A stretch of 42,699 bases of DNA from Saprospiraceae bacterium (GTDB taxonomy: Bacteria; Bacteroidota; Bacteroidia; Chitinophagales; Saprospiraceae). Of this stretch, positions 14,826 to 23,350 are shown one piece after another; position 1 is the stretch's first letter; each line of letters starts with the position of its first letter. Made by a program: the position numbers and the translations under genes. The stretch covers positions 1 to 42,699 of the forward strand of contig JAIYAV010000151.1 in the NCBI GenBank assembly GCA_027488855.1. Reading direction: 5' to 3'. Below the pieces are notes generated by a model. That model was not told the DNA's origin and ran no database searches. It saw only the letters and a list, made by a program, of their open reading frames with translations.

Positions 14826-16439
14826 CTAATTCACCACTACCCTAGCAATCTTCCGCTCCTTCCCCATGAACACCTCCAAGAAGTAAGTCCCCTTCGGCCA
14901 ATCGCCTACCGAGATCACTTCCTGTTGTATCCCCGGGAACACCACGTCCATCACTTTGCGGTAAATGGGTTGACCCAAAGTATTCAAGACTCGAATCTGG
15001 ATAGGGCTCTTCTCTGGTTGATCCACCGAAAGGGTAATGCTGGATCGCGCCGGATTCGGGTAAATCAACATCCCCTTAAAGTCGTCCGGCACCGTGCGAC
15101 AATCCTGGCGCAAGTGCTCCATACTTCGGTACACATTCAGGCGGCCTCCCGTCGCCGTGATCTCCTTCAGAGCTGCCACTTCGTCTAGGCCCTTGATCAA
15201 GGCTTCTTTGACCCGTAGAGCCGTTACGGAAGGTTCTACCAAGGTCTTTTGCGCAAAATCATTGCAGGGCACACTGTACAGCAGCGCAATCGAACCAGCC
15301 AAGTGAGGAGCAGCAGCAGAATTGCCATGGAAGCTTCCATAATTCCCAAAAGGTTTGGTCGTAAAGGAGTTTTGCCCGGGGGCACCCATGTCAATCGACT
15401 TTTTGCCATAAGCCGAACCTACGTAGCGTTGATCCACTTCGGTGGTATTGAGCACCGTGAGCAGGTATTCACTGGGGCAGGTAGTCGGCATATCACCCAC
15501 TTCGTCCACGTCCCAGGGGTTGTTGGCGGCACCTGCGGCAGTGAGGATGCCTACGTCGCCCATTTTGTCGTACATATCGCCCCACATGACCTGATCCTTG
15601 CAGAAGAGGCGGTTGATGCCAAAAGAGGCGTTGGTGGCTACGATAAAGGCGCCTTCTTTGCCCTTAGAGCGGTTGTAACGGTCGCGCTGCTCGATGATGT
15701 ATTCGTAGGCGGAGATGATCTCTGAAACCAGCCGGGCCTCCAGCACCATCACTTTGATGTGCCAGTTGATGCCCGTCACCCCAATTCCATTGTTGCCCAC
15801 TGCACCAATGATGCCAGCTACCGATTGCCCGTGTTGTTCAATCTGGTGCTTGTTGCTGTTGCGGATAAAATTCCAGCCTTGTACATCGTCGACGTAGCCG
15901 TTGCGGTCATTGTCCTTGTTGTCCTTGGGTATTTCACCTCGATTGACCCAAATGTTGGCAGCCAAGTCTTCGTGGTCCACATCAAACCCGCTGTCCAACA
16001 CTGCCACTACGATGGTATCGCCTCGCGCAGTGACTCCACCTGTGGAAATGGCCCAGGCTTTTTGAGCTTCGATGGTCGCCAGGCCCCATTGTTCCTGTAG
16101 GTTTGGGTCGTCGGGGTCGGTGCGGCTTTCTACGTAATAATCATAGGTGACCTCTTCCACATCTGGTTGCAGGTGCAACTCTTTCAGGAGTTCTTCTGCG
16201 CTCACGGTGGTAGAATCGTACATCATTAGGTGTACGTTGGAGCGGTTACTCAGCACCTTTTCCAACCAAACCCCTCCACCAGCCCGACTTTGGGTTGCAA
16301 ATTCGACCATGAATTGGGTTGGAGTGGTCGTTTCTTTTAGCTTGACCAATACCCTAGCCTTGATTGGCTCTGTCTGAGCAAAACTCAGCAAAGGCAATAG
16401 CAAGAGTAGTGGCAGCAGAAGTGTTAATCTTCTTGCCAT
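14826..16439 (-). CDS. Secreted subtilisin-like (S8) protease with type IX sorting domain
   Basis: A 537-residue secreted serine protease. The start at 16439 gives a signal peptide (MARRLTLLLPLLLLLPLLSFAQ); the longer frame from 16508 is less likely. Residues 25-105 form a propeptide-like region. The S8 triad is Asp149 (VVAVLDSGFD), His203 (EQHGQSVAGI) and Ser374 (FHGNSAAAPHLAG). The last 75 residues (IYPNPARSSITLS ... GTYFLEVFMGKERKIARVVVN) are a Por-type type IX secretion sorting domain, so it should be exported and perhaps surface-attached. Where S8 enzymes usually have AAGNxG, this reads AAGAANN, so the oxyanion Asn may be shifted. It is convergent with the FG-GAP gene; a role in processing peptides for the nearby SusCD is possible but unproven. 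Confidence 0.93.
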   Translation of the reverse strand: MARRLTLLLPLLLLLPLLSFAQTEPIKARVLVKLKETTTPTQFMVEFATQSRAGGGVWLEKVLSNRSNVHLMMYDSTTVSAEELLKELHLQPDVEEVTYDYYVESRTDPDDPNLQEQWGLATIEAQKAWAISTGGVTARGDTIVVAVLDSGFDVDHEDLAANIWVNRGEIPKDNKDNDRNGYVDDVQGWNFIRNSNKHQIEQHGQSVAGIIGAVGNNGIGVTGINWHIKVMVLEARLVSEIISAYEYIIEQRDRYNRSKGKEGAFIVATNASFGINRLFCKDQVMWGDMYDKMGDVGILTAAGAANNPWDVDEVGDMPTTCPSEYLLTVLNTTEVDQRYVGSAYGKKSIDMGAPGQNSFTTKPFGNYGSFHGNSAAAPHLAGSIALLYSVPCNDFAQKTLVEPSVTALRVKEALIKGLDEVAALKEITATGGRLNVYRSMEHLRQDCRTVPDDFKGMLIYPNPARSSITLSVDQPEKSPIQIRVLNTLGQPIYRKVMDVVFPGIQQEVISVGDWPKGTYFLEVFMGKERKIARVVVN

Positions 16440-16596
16440 ATCTATGTTTTTGCAGTTTTTTAATACTGGGAGGAGGTACCGGGGATTGCTAACCAAAAGC
16501 CTTGCCAAAACGCGTCAGGAAAAAAGTTTTTTATCTTTTTTTTTAATATGGAACAAAAACAGCCCTTTTTACACCTCTTCTAAAACAGTTACATCT

Positions 16597-17730
16597 ATGA
16601 AACTTTCGTTGTACTTTCTAATTCCCATCTTCCTTACTGGCTGCCAAGCCCCTGCTCAAACCAAATGGCCCGCCTTTAGTGGAGGGAAAGTATCGCTGAT
16701 CACTGGCGTTGAAGCCGAACAACGTTTCAAAATCTCGGAACGCCTGGGCACCATGGAGCTGCATGGTAAACCAGCTAAGGTAAAAGTAGCGGTGATTGAA
16801 GGCGAAAACATTGTGATGTCTAATTTACAGGATGAGGAATGGGGAAAACTGGCACACATAATCGTGATCAAAGGCAATCTCAAAGTGGATTCAGCCATTA
16901 CACTCTCTAAAAGTCAGCCCGATTTGCTGGTTTTGGGCAATCTTGAGACCAAGCTATTCATGGCTGGCAATGCACACCAACGCATCACCGGGGATGCCCT
17001 TATCCAATATGTTCTGCTGGGTGGTGGAAACGATGGCTCCATCAAAATCGATGGCAAAACTGCCGTACCTTATGTTGTTTCAATGGACCACGACATTGGC
17101 CTGAACGCCCCTGGCGCGCAGTGGTTTGATTGGGATGAAGGAACCATGAATTTGCTATTGCGAGAAATTTACAACCCGGTGCGGGATCAATGGAATTTTG
17201 ACTATTTGGTTCAACGCATTCGGGAAGGCAAGCCCATTAAAAGAAGTGCAACCCGCGATACCACTTTTCAAGGCATTTGGACGGAATGGCTTGAGTTGTA
17301 CGGCAGAGATTCAAGCGCCTTGTTTTTTGAATCTTTCACCGACTTTCTAGAGCAGGAAAACATCATTCTTTCTTTCGATTACTCCGATGGTTATGACTTA
17401 CCTGCTGAGGTTTTTACGCTTGAGCATCTGGAAGAGCTCAATTGTATGCACGTAGAACTCAACTCCTTGCCCCCAGCCATCCAGCAGTGCAAAAAGCTCA
17501 AAAAATTGAACCTGACTTTTTGCAGGCTGGAAAGTATTCCGACAGAAGTAGGCAACTTGTCAGAACTGGAGGAATTGTGGCTTTCGGGCAATTCGCTGAA
17601 GGAATTACCCGAAAGCATTTTTGGGTTAAAAAAACTCACCATGCTCGTTCTGGACGCGGAGCCATTTGACAAGGAAAAGCAAAAACAAATCCAAAAGCGA
17701 CTGCCTAAGACAGCGGTGATGTTTTATTGA
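16597..17730 (+). CDS. Leucine-rich-repeat lipoprotein
   Basis: A 377-residue predicted lipoprotein: MKLSLYFLIPIFLTGC, with Cys16 as the lipidation site, supports ATG 16597 over the longer frame from 16444. Residues about 60-150 look like a beta-rich unknown domain (AHIIVIKGNLKVDSAITL, LLVLGNLETKLFM). The middle is unassigned. Residues about 285-365 contain at least three leucine-rich repeats (LEELNCMHVELNSLP, LKKLNLTFCRLESIP, LEELWLSGNSLKELP), a protein-binding scaffold. No enzymatic motif is seen. Its promoter region would overlap that of the divergent subtilase, so the two could be co-regulated. Confidence 0.8.
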   Translation: MKLSLYFLIPIFLTGCQAPAQTKWPAFSGGKVSLITGVEAEQRFKISERLGTMELHGKPAKVKVAVIEGENIVMSNLQDEEWGKLAHIIVIKGNLKVDSAITLSKSQPDLLVLGNLETKLFMAGNAHQRITGDALIQYVLLGGGNDGSIKIDGKTAVPYVVSMDHDIGLNAPGAQWFDWDEGTMNLLLREIYNPVRDQWNFDYLVQRIREGKPIKRSATRDTTFQGIWTEWLELYGRDSSALFFESFTDFLEQENIILSFDYSDGYDLPAEVFTLEHLEELNCMHVELNSLPPAIQQCKKLKKLNLTFCRLESIPTEVGNLSELEELWLSGNSLKELPESIFGLKKLTMLVLDAEPFDKEKQKQIQKRLPKTAVMFY

Positions 17731-17742
17731 TAGGGATAGCCC

Positions 17743-18147
17743 TCACTTAAAATCATCCAAACTATCCGGCCTATCCCCACTGAGCATCTGCTTGCGCATC
17801 TCGGCCTTCAGTTTTTCATAATTTTTGAGCTGCGCTTCGCTGAGCAGGGGTTTTAATTCCTTCTCCTTGCGCTTGTTGATTTCACTGCCCTTGGTGTACA
17901 TGGTCCATTGGGAAGCCCCTTGATCGAACACCTCTTTTTGCATGATCCTGGCATATTTGAGGTTGAGGGTATAAATTTTGTCGATTTGGTCTGCCCGCAG
18001 GGGCAAGGCCGCTTTCATTTTTTCGGTTTGCAATTTGGCCCGCTCTGCTGGCGTACCGAACGGGCTTTCCGTTTTGCTTTGTTGGGATTGAGCGCTCAGG
18101 ACAATGGTGCTGAGCAGGCTAAGGAGCAGGATCATTAGGGATTTCAT
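17743..18147 (-). CDS. Small exported Spy/LTXXQ-like protein
   Basis: A 134-residue exported protein. The signal peptide MKSLMILLLSLLSTIVLSAQ is clear. The mature part is helical and charged, and contains RAKLQTEKMKAALPLRADQIDKIYTLN and LKPLLSEAQLKNYEKLKAEMRKQM. This is the pattern of Bacteroidota proteins distantly related to Spy/CpxP, where paired L-x-x-x-Q helices cradle clients in the periplasm. That relation is by pattern only. The gene lies 12 bases downstream of the sterol-desaturase-family gene and is probably in the same transcript. Confidence 0.7.
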   Translation of the reverse strand: MKSLMILLLSLLSTIVLSAQSQQSKTESPFGTPAERAKLQTEKMKAALPLRADQIDKIYTLNLKYARIMQKEVFDQGASQWTMYTKGSEINKRKEKELKPLLSEAQLKNYEKLKAEMRKQMLSGDRPDSLDDFK

Positions 18148-18159
18148 GTGGATGGCTTT

Positions 18160-18933
18160 TTACCGATTCTTAATCTGATTAAACGTGTTTTCATAGTCCG
18201 GGTGATTCGTGCCCATCAGGCGATCCCAGATGTTGAAATACAGGCCGTAATTGTGATTCACTTTGGCGTGGTGCATGTTGTGGTGCGTAGGCGTGTTGAA
18301 CCACTTCCAAAAAGGGTGATCCACAAAACCCTTGGGCGCAATTTCGTAGCCCAAATGCCCCATCACATTGAACAACAAGGACCAAGTAGCAAACAAAAAC
18401 AGCACCAGCGGGTGAAAGGGCATCACCAATACAATCAGGGGTACTATCCCAATTTCCAGAATGGCCTCCAGGGGGTGAAAGGACAAGGCAGCCAATGGCG
18501 TAGGGTTAAAAGATATATGGTGTACCCGGTGAAAAATGGGAAATAATTTGGGGTGGTGTACCATGCGGTGCATCCAGTAAAAGTAGGTATCGTGCAAAAA
18601 CACCAGAAACCAGAAAGAAAAAACCAGGTAGCCCCAGCCGTATTCATGCAGCGTTAAATAGATGTGGGTGTACCCGTTTTTGCGCAGCCAATACATACCC
18701 AGGCCAACCGTGCCCCAAATGAATGCTGTGGCGATAGAATGCGACAACTCATTGGCAATGTGCTTGGTTTTGGGGGAAGTCTGCTGAATTTTCATCCCGA
18801 AATATCGCCGTTTGAAAAGCACGTAGAAGATCAAAAAAGCAGTACCTGCAAAAATCAGGTACCGCATAAAAATGGCCAGTGACCCTAGCAACCAGCCAGG
18901 CAACAGACCGAAATGTTCAATGAGATAATCCAT
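18160..18933 (-). CDS. Sterol desaturase / fatty acid hydroxylase family membrane enzyme
   Basis: A 257-residue integral membrane di-iron oxygenase. Histidine clusters characteristic of the family are all present: HDTYFYWMHRMVHH, then HRVHHISFNP, then NTPTHHNMHHAKVNHNYG. Hydrophobic segments near residues 15-45, 60-80, 95-115 and 150-185 flank them. The family hydroxylates or desaturates sterols, carotenoids or fatty acyl chains; the substrate is not readable here. ATG 18933 is preferred over the upstream frame start 18984 because the conserved-looking N-terminus MDYLIEHFGLLPGW begins there. It likely forms an operon with the Spy-like gene downstream. Confidence 0.88.
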   Translation of the reverse strand: MDYLIEHFGLLPGWLLGSLAIFMRYLIFAGTAFLIFYVLFKRRYFGMKIQQTSPKTKHIANELSHSIATAFIWGTVGLGMYWLRKNGYTHIYLTLHEYGWGYLVFSFWFLVFLHDTYFYWMHRMVHHPKLFPIFHRVHHISFNPTPLAALSFHPLEAILEIGIVPLIVLVMPFHPLVLFLFATWSLLFNVMGHLGYEIAPKGFVDHPFWKWFNTPTHHNMHHAKVNHNYGLYFNIWDRLMGTNHPDYENTFNQIKNR

Positions 18934-19007
18934 GGTATTTCTTTTATGGTTGATTTTGGTTGTGAAAAATGATTTCGATGCCACAAAACAACCCCTTTGG
19001 ATCCTAA

Positions 19008-19147
19008 GGTCAAAATATGTTCAACCAAGTGTAGAAAACCTTCAATGAACGGAGATAGTTATGAGTTATGAGTTATGAGTTATGAGTTGTGAGTTATGAG
19101 TTTTTTGGTTCAATACAAGTAGATGGATTGGTTGAAGAATTTTGACC
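19008..19147. repeat. Inverted repeat enclosing a heptamer tandem repeat
   Basis: GGTCAAAATATGTTCAACCAA (19008-19028) minus its last base and TTGGTTGAAGAATTTTGACC (19128-19147) are near-perfect inverted arms. Between them, 19057-19100 holds about six copies of the heptamer AGTTATG, one varied to AGTTGTG. The element lies between the divergent desaturase gene and the LytS/LytTR pair and may carry operator sites. No transposase is near. Confidence 0.75.
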
Positions 19148-19185
19148 GTTGGTTGAAAATGCCCGGTTATGCGCACTCCTTTGTG

Positions 19186-19193
19186 TAATTTTG
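19186..19193 (+). promoter_or_regulatory. Candidate -7 box of the LytS/LytTR operon
   Basis: TAATTTTG fits the TAnnTTTG motif and lies 18 bases before the preferred start at 19212. No TTG is found at the usual 19-21-base spacing, so this is only a partial match. Confidence 0.35.
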
Positions 19194-19211
19194 GAAGTAT
19201 ACATTCAAGTA

Positions 19212-20249
19212 ATGACAACGAATTCCCATTTTTTGAACAATCAGCGCCTTAAAGTCGCCTTTCACATTGGCGTTTGGGTGGTCTTGATTCTGGTTTACGC
19301 CTGGGTTTTTCAACCTTTGTTTGGCGCAATGAGCATTAGCATTTCGAGAGGGCTCGGCAATTTGCTGCCCATGGCGCTGCTCTTTTACGCCAATCTTTGG
19401 CTGGTGGAGCGCTATTTTGAAAAAAACCATTACATCCAGTTTTTGCTGTGGTCAACCTTGTTGATTATCGGCATTGCCGCTATTCGGGTCAATTTGAACC
19501 AGTTGTTTCCGGAAATCAAACCTGATGCAGTTCTACTGGTCCAAGGCAACAAATGGTGGGCAGGTGCGATTTTGACCAATATCCTGACGCTGCTGATCAG
19601 TACCTTTTACCAAATCCTGGAAATCCGTTTTCGGCACGAGCAAAAAAACATGGCCATCATCAGCAAACAAAACGAGGCCCAATTGCAGTTTTTGCGCGCC
19701 CAGATCAATCCCCATTTTTTGTTCAACACCCTGAACAACATCTATTCACTGGCCGTAGTGCGCTCGCCCCAAACGGCGGATATGGTGATGCAACTGTCCA
19801 AACTCTTGCGCTATGTGGTTTACGACTCCAAAGCGGAACAAATCCCGCTGGAAACCGAAATCGCCCATATTGAGCAGTACTTACAACTGTTCCGCATGCG
19901 CAGTGAATTGCCGCTTGACATTACGTTTAAAGTCAGTGGCCATATTGAAGGGCTGCGCCTAGAGCCCATGTTGCTGATTCCATTGGTCGAAAACTGTTGC
20001 AAGCACGCCGATTTTGAACTGAATGAAAAGGCCTATATTCAGATTGAGTTGAGTACCGAAAAAGGCTGGCTGCATTTTAAAACCCGGAACAGCAAGGACG
20101 ATGAACAGCATGTACAGAAAGACAGTGTTGGCGGAGTCGGTCTGGACAATCTGCGCCAACGCCTGGAGTTGTTGCACCCCGGCACTCATCAGTTTGAAGT
20201 GCAAGACCAGAACAACAACTTTGAAGTAACTTTAAAGCTGAAGTTATGA
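19212..20249 (+). CDS. LytS-type sensor histidine kinase
   Basis: A 345-residue membrane histidine kinase of the HisKA_7TM-lacking LytS/YpdA class. Four hydrophobic segments occupy about residues 15-135. The phospho-acceptor box is LRAQINPHFLFNTLNNIYSLA (His within NPHFLFN). The ATPase part has an N box, LIPLVENCCKHA, and a G box, GVGLDNLRQRLELLH. ATG 19212 is preferred: the upstream frame extends to 19149 but adds no membrane segment and overlaps the candidate promoter. It overlaps the response regulator gene by ATGA at 20246-20249, so the two are coupled. The stimulus is unknown. Confidence 0.92.
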   Translation: MTTNSHFLNNQRLKVAFHIGVWVVLILVYAWVFQPLFGAMSISISRGLGNLLPMALLFYANLWLVERYFEKNHYIQFLLWSTLLIIGIAAIRVNLNQLFPEIKPDAVLLVQGNKWWAGAILTNILTLLISTFYQILEIRFRHEQKNMAIISKQNEAQLQFLRAQINPHFLFNTLNNIYSLAVVRSPQTADMVMQLSKLLRYVVYDSKAEQIPLETEIAHIEQYLQLFRMRSELPLDITFKVSGHIEGLRLEPMLLIPLVENCCKHADFELNEKAYIQIELSTEKGWLHFKTRNSKDDEQHVQKDSVGGVGLDNLRQRLELLHPGTHQFEVQDQNNNFEVTLKLKL

Positions 20250-20950
20250 TCCGCACTTTACTTGTCGATGACGAATACCTCGCCCTCAATTTGTTGGAAG
20301 CCTACGTACAGCAAGTACCCGATTTGGAATTGCTGGGCAAAGAGAAATTGCCCATGAAAGCCCTGGAGCGTTTGCAGCAAGGTCAGGTTGATTTGTTGTT
20401 TCTCGACATCCAGATGCCCGTTCTGAGCGGTACTAACCTGCTCAAAACCTTACAAAACCCACCCTTGGTGATTTTCACCACCGCTTATTCAGAATACGCC
20501 ATCGAAGCCTATGACCTCAATGTGGTCGACTATCTGCTCAAACCTTTCCCTTTTGAACGTTTTTTACAGGCAGTACAAAAAGCCAAACAGCTGCTGAATG
20601 CCCGGCAGGCAGGAAGCGTTGGCGAAAGCTCTTCCGCCCCAGATTTTTTGTCCCTGAAAGTGGATGGCAAATTGGTCAAGGTCTTTTTGGAAGACATCCT
20701 CTACATCGAGGGGCTAAAAGAATACGTCCGCTTTGTATGCAGCGGCAACCGCAAATACGTCACCTTGGAAAGTTTGCGCAACCTGGAGGAATTACTCCCT
20801 GCGCAACAGTTTAGTCGAGTCCACAAATCGTACATCGTCGCCAAAAGCAAAGTCAGTGCCCTGGATGGAAATATGTTGGAGATTGGCACGGTGAAAATCC
20901 CGATCAGTCGGGGGAGACGGGATGAGGTGGTAGCGGATATTTTTAAATAA
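20246..20950 (+). CDS. LytTR-family response regulator
   Basis: A 234-residue regulator. The receiver domain (about 1-120) has the acidic pair VDDE, the phospho-acceptor Asp54 (LLFLDIQMP), the Thr/Ser switch (IFTTAYSEYAIEAY) and the Lys of DYLLKPF. The DNA-binding LytTR domain (about 132-234) shows FLSLKVDGKLVKVFLEDILYIEGLKEYV, TLESLRNLEELLP and FSRVHKSYIVAKSKV. It is the cognate partner of the kinase it overlaps by four bases. Targets are not known; the direct-repeat-like sequences upstream of the kinase could include its own sites. Confidence 0.95.
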   Translation: MIRTLLVDDEYLALNLLEAYVQQVPDLELLGKEKLPMKALERLQQGQVDLLFLDIQMPVLSGTNLLKTLQNPPLVIFTTAYSEYAIEAYDLNVVDYLLKPFPFERFLQAVQKAKQLLNARQAGSVGESSSAPDFLSLKVDGKLVKVFLEDILYIEGLKEYVRFVCSGNRKYVTLESLRNLEELLPAQQFSRVHKSYIVAKSKVSALDGNMLEIGTVKIPISRGRRDEVVADIFK

Positions 20951-21032
20951 CTCACATTACGTAGTAAGCAGCTTCGCTGCTCCTCTGCATAAGGTGATTA
21001 ATTAAATTCCAAGCGACCACTTCGGCTCCGTT

Positions 21033-21704
21033 TCACACCACCCAATTGATCTCTCCCATGCCCTGCTCTTTCAAATAAGCATTGGCTTTAGAAAAATGTT
21101 TGCAGTTGAAAAAGGCACCACCTGCCAGGGGTGAAGGGTGCGCAGCTTCAAGGATCAGATGCTTACTACCGTCAATCAAGGCCGCTTTTTTCTTGGCGAA
21201 ATTGCCCCAAAGCATAAAGACCAGGTGTTCTCGCTCCGTGGAGAGGGTGCGGATAACCGCGTCCGTAAAATGTTGCCAGCCCGAATTTTGATGAGAGCCA
21301 GCGCGGTTTTTTTCCACCGATAGCATGGCGTTGAGCAAAAACACCCCTTGGGTTGCCCAATTGCTCAGGTCACCGTGACTGGGGATCGGCACTTGCAAAT
21401 CCGCCAACAGTTCTTTGTAAATATTTTGTAGCGAAGGAGGCGTTTTAACCCCTTTGGGCACGGAGAACGACAGGCCCATGGCTTCCCCCGGGTTGTGGTA
21501 AGGGTCTTGGCCCAAAATCACCACTTTGACTGCCGCCAAAGGCGTTAATTCAAACGCATTGAACATAAGCGGCCCCGGTGGAAAAATGACTTTCCCGGCA
21601 GCCTTCTCTTTTTTCAAAAAATCAATCAAAACCTGGAAATAAGGCTTTTCAAATTCCTCGGCCAAGGCGGCTTTCCAGGAGGCTTCAATTTTTACATCTG
21701 GCAT
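21033..21704 (-). CDS. ung: Uracil-DNA glycosylase
   Basis: A 223-residue family 1 uracil-DNA glycosylase that removes uracil from DNA and starts base excision repair. Catalytic motif A is [20 protein letters not shown], with Asp67 activating water. The minor-groove HPSPLA loop ([13 protein letters not shown]) carries the catalytic His. The PPS-like stretch ([13 protein letters not shown]) and [16 protein letters not shown] are also conserved. The frame continues upstream to 21839, but that part crosses a long inverted repeat and is not family sequence, so ATG 21704 ([14 protein letters not shown]) is chosen. Confidence 0.97.
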   Translation of the reverse strand: MPDVKIEASWKAALAEEFEKPYFQVLIDFLKKEKAAGKVIFPPGPLMFNAFELTPLAAVKVVILGQDPYHNPGEAMGLSFSVPKGVKTPPSLQNIYKELLADLQVPIPSHGDLSNWATQGVFLLNAMLSVEKNRAGSHQNSGWQHFTDAVIRTLSTEREHLVFMLWGNFAKKKAALIDGSKHLILEAAHPSPLAGGAFFNCKHFSKANAYLKEQGMGEINWVV

Positions 21705-21743
21705 GGGTGGATGGGTATTGGATGGGGCAAGTGTACGGAAATT

Positions 21744-21862
21744 AGTTGAAAAATTGAAAGGATGAAGAGTTGAAAAGAGCCTACTGAGCGCAAGCGCTAG
21801 AGAATATGCAAAATATTGTGCTGCCCAACTCTTCAACATTTTAACCCTTCAACTTTTCAACT
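21744..21862. repeat. Long interrupted inverted repeat upstream of ung
   Basis: The arm at 21744-21772 (AGTTGAAAAATTGAAAGG...) pairs with 21826-21862 (...CCCTTCAACTTTTCAACT), with an 8-base bulge on the right side. The loop contains a nested GAGCGCAAGCGCTAG hairpin. It lies between ung and the divergent M16 gene. The arms are made of repeated GTTGAA-like words. Confidence 0.7.
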
Positions 21863-22000
21863 TTTTCCATTGGTCGATATTTTTCCAATTTTTCATCCAA
21901 GAATTTAAAAGAACAGCGTTCTTATGCCAACTTTTAAGCTTGGATTTGTCTTTATAGTATAATCCATACACTTCATTTATCCATCAAACCAATCAGCCTT

Positions 22001-23323
22001 ATGCGCATTTCGTATTCCCTGCTGTTATGCGTCCTGAGTTTGCCCTTTTTGGCCAACGCTCAGTTGAACCCAGTAAAATTTGAACGCTACACCCTGAGCA
22101 ACGGCCTCAAGGTCATTTTACACGAAGAACATTCTACTCCGATTGTGGTGGTGTCCGTCCTGTATCATGTCGGTTCAAAAAACGAAAACCCGGAACGCAC
22201 GGGTTTTGCCCACTTTTTTGAGCACCTACTGTTCGAAGGATCTACGAACGTAGGCCGCGGTGAGTTTGACAAGTACCTCTCGGGTGCGGGTGGTGTCAAC
22301 AATGCCAACACCAGCCAGGATCGTACCTATTATTACGAAATTTTACCTTCCAATCAATTGCCATTGGCACTGTGGTTGGAATCCGAACGGATGTTGCAAG
22401 CCAAAGTCGAAACCAAGGGCATCGAAACCCAACGCCAAGTGGTGAAAGAAGAACGCCGCCAGCGGATCGACAACCAGCCTTATGGCCGCTTTTTGGAAGA
22501 AATGGTTGTGCGCCTGTTCAAACAACACCCTTATCGTTGGACGCCCATCGGCTCCATGGAGCACCTGGACAATGCCACCGAGTCGGACTATGTCAATTTT
22601 TACAAAGACTTTTATGTGCCGAATAACGCGGTGCTGACCATTGCCGGTGACATCAATCCAGCCCAGATCAAGCCGATGATCGAAAAGTACTTCGCGACCA
22701 TCCCCAAAGGGACTCGTCCGATTTATCGCCCAACCATCGTTGAGCCTGCTTTGGGGACTGAAGTTCGGGATACCATTTTTGACAAGGTACAATTGCCTGG
22801 GGTCTTTATGGCCTACCGCACTCCCGCCCAAACCGACCCTGATTTTTATGCCCTGCAAATGTTGAATCGCCTGCTTTCGGGTGGTCAATCTTCGCGGATG
22901 TATAAGGCACTGGTGGATGAAAAACAACTGGCCGTAGCTGCTCAGTCGGTTTCACTACCGTTGGAACAACCAGGAGCTTCTATCATTTTAGGTATCGCTG
23001 GCTTAGGCATCGCACCCGCCAAAGTGGAGGAAGCCCTAGATGCAGAAATTGAAAGGGTAAAAACTGAATTGGTACCAGAAACAGAGTTCCAAAAGCTGCG
23101 CAACCAACTCGAAGCTGACTTGGTTGACGAAAACAGCACCCTGGAAGGTATCGCCGAAAACCTCGCCAATTTTGAAACCTACTACGGTGATGCCAACCTG
23201 ATCAACACCAACATCAACCGCTACCTCAAGGTGACGCGGGAGGATTTGCAACGGGTAGCCAAAAAATACCTGGACAAAAACAATCGTGTGGTACTGTACT
23301 GGTTGCCCGAACAAAAACAATAA
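22001..23323 (+). CDS. M16 zinc peptidase, catalytic partner
   Basis: A 440-residue exported M16 (insulinase-like) protease. The signal peptide is MRISYSLLLCVLSLPFLANAQ. The inverted zinc motif HxxEH is present as HFFEH at 71-75, with the distal Glu ligand candidates at 150-151 in VVKEERRQRIDN. The second half-domain (about 190-440) includes NAVLTIAGDINP and LLSGGQSSRMYKAL. It lacks the R...GxxY pair seen in full M16 proteins in the substrate-binding half: this segment reads LVDEKQLAVAA. The downstream gene, 27 bases away, has that pair but not HxxEH, so the two probably form one active heterodimer in the periplasm or envelope. Confidence 0.92.
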   Translation: MRISYSLLLCVLSLPFLANAQLNPVKFERYTLSNGLKVILHEEHSTPIVVVSVLYHVGSKNENPERTGFAHFFEHLLFEGSTNVGRGEFDKYLSGAGGVNNANTSQDRTYYYEILPSNQLPLALWLESERMLQAKVETKGIETQRQVVKEERRQRIDNQPYGRFLEEMVVRLFKQHPYRWTPIGSMEHLDNATESDYVNFYKDFYVPNNAVLTIAGDINPAQIKPMIEKYFATIPKGTRPIYRPTIVEPALGTEVRDTIFDKVQLPGVFMAYRTPAQTDPDFYALQMLNRLLSGGQSSRMYKALVDEKQLAVAAQSVSLPLEQPGASIILGIAGLGIAPAKVEEALDAEIERVKTELVPETEFQKLRNQLEADLVDENSTLEGIAENLANFETYYGDANLINTNINRYLKVTREDLQRVAKKYLDKNNRVVLYWLPEQKQ

Positions 23324-23350
23324 TTGACTAAGCCAAAGAACTGTCAAAAC

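Noticed and set aside
16444..16596. N-terminal extension of the LRR lipoprotein
   Set aside because: It would bury the lipoprotein signal MKLSLYFLIPIFLTGC inside the protein.
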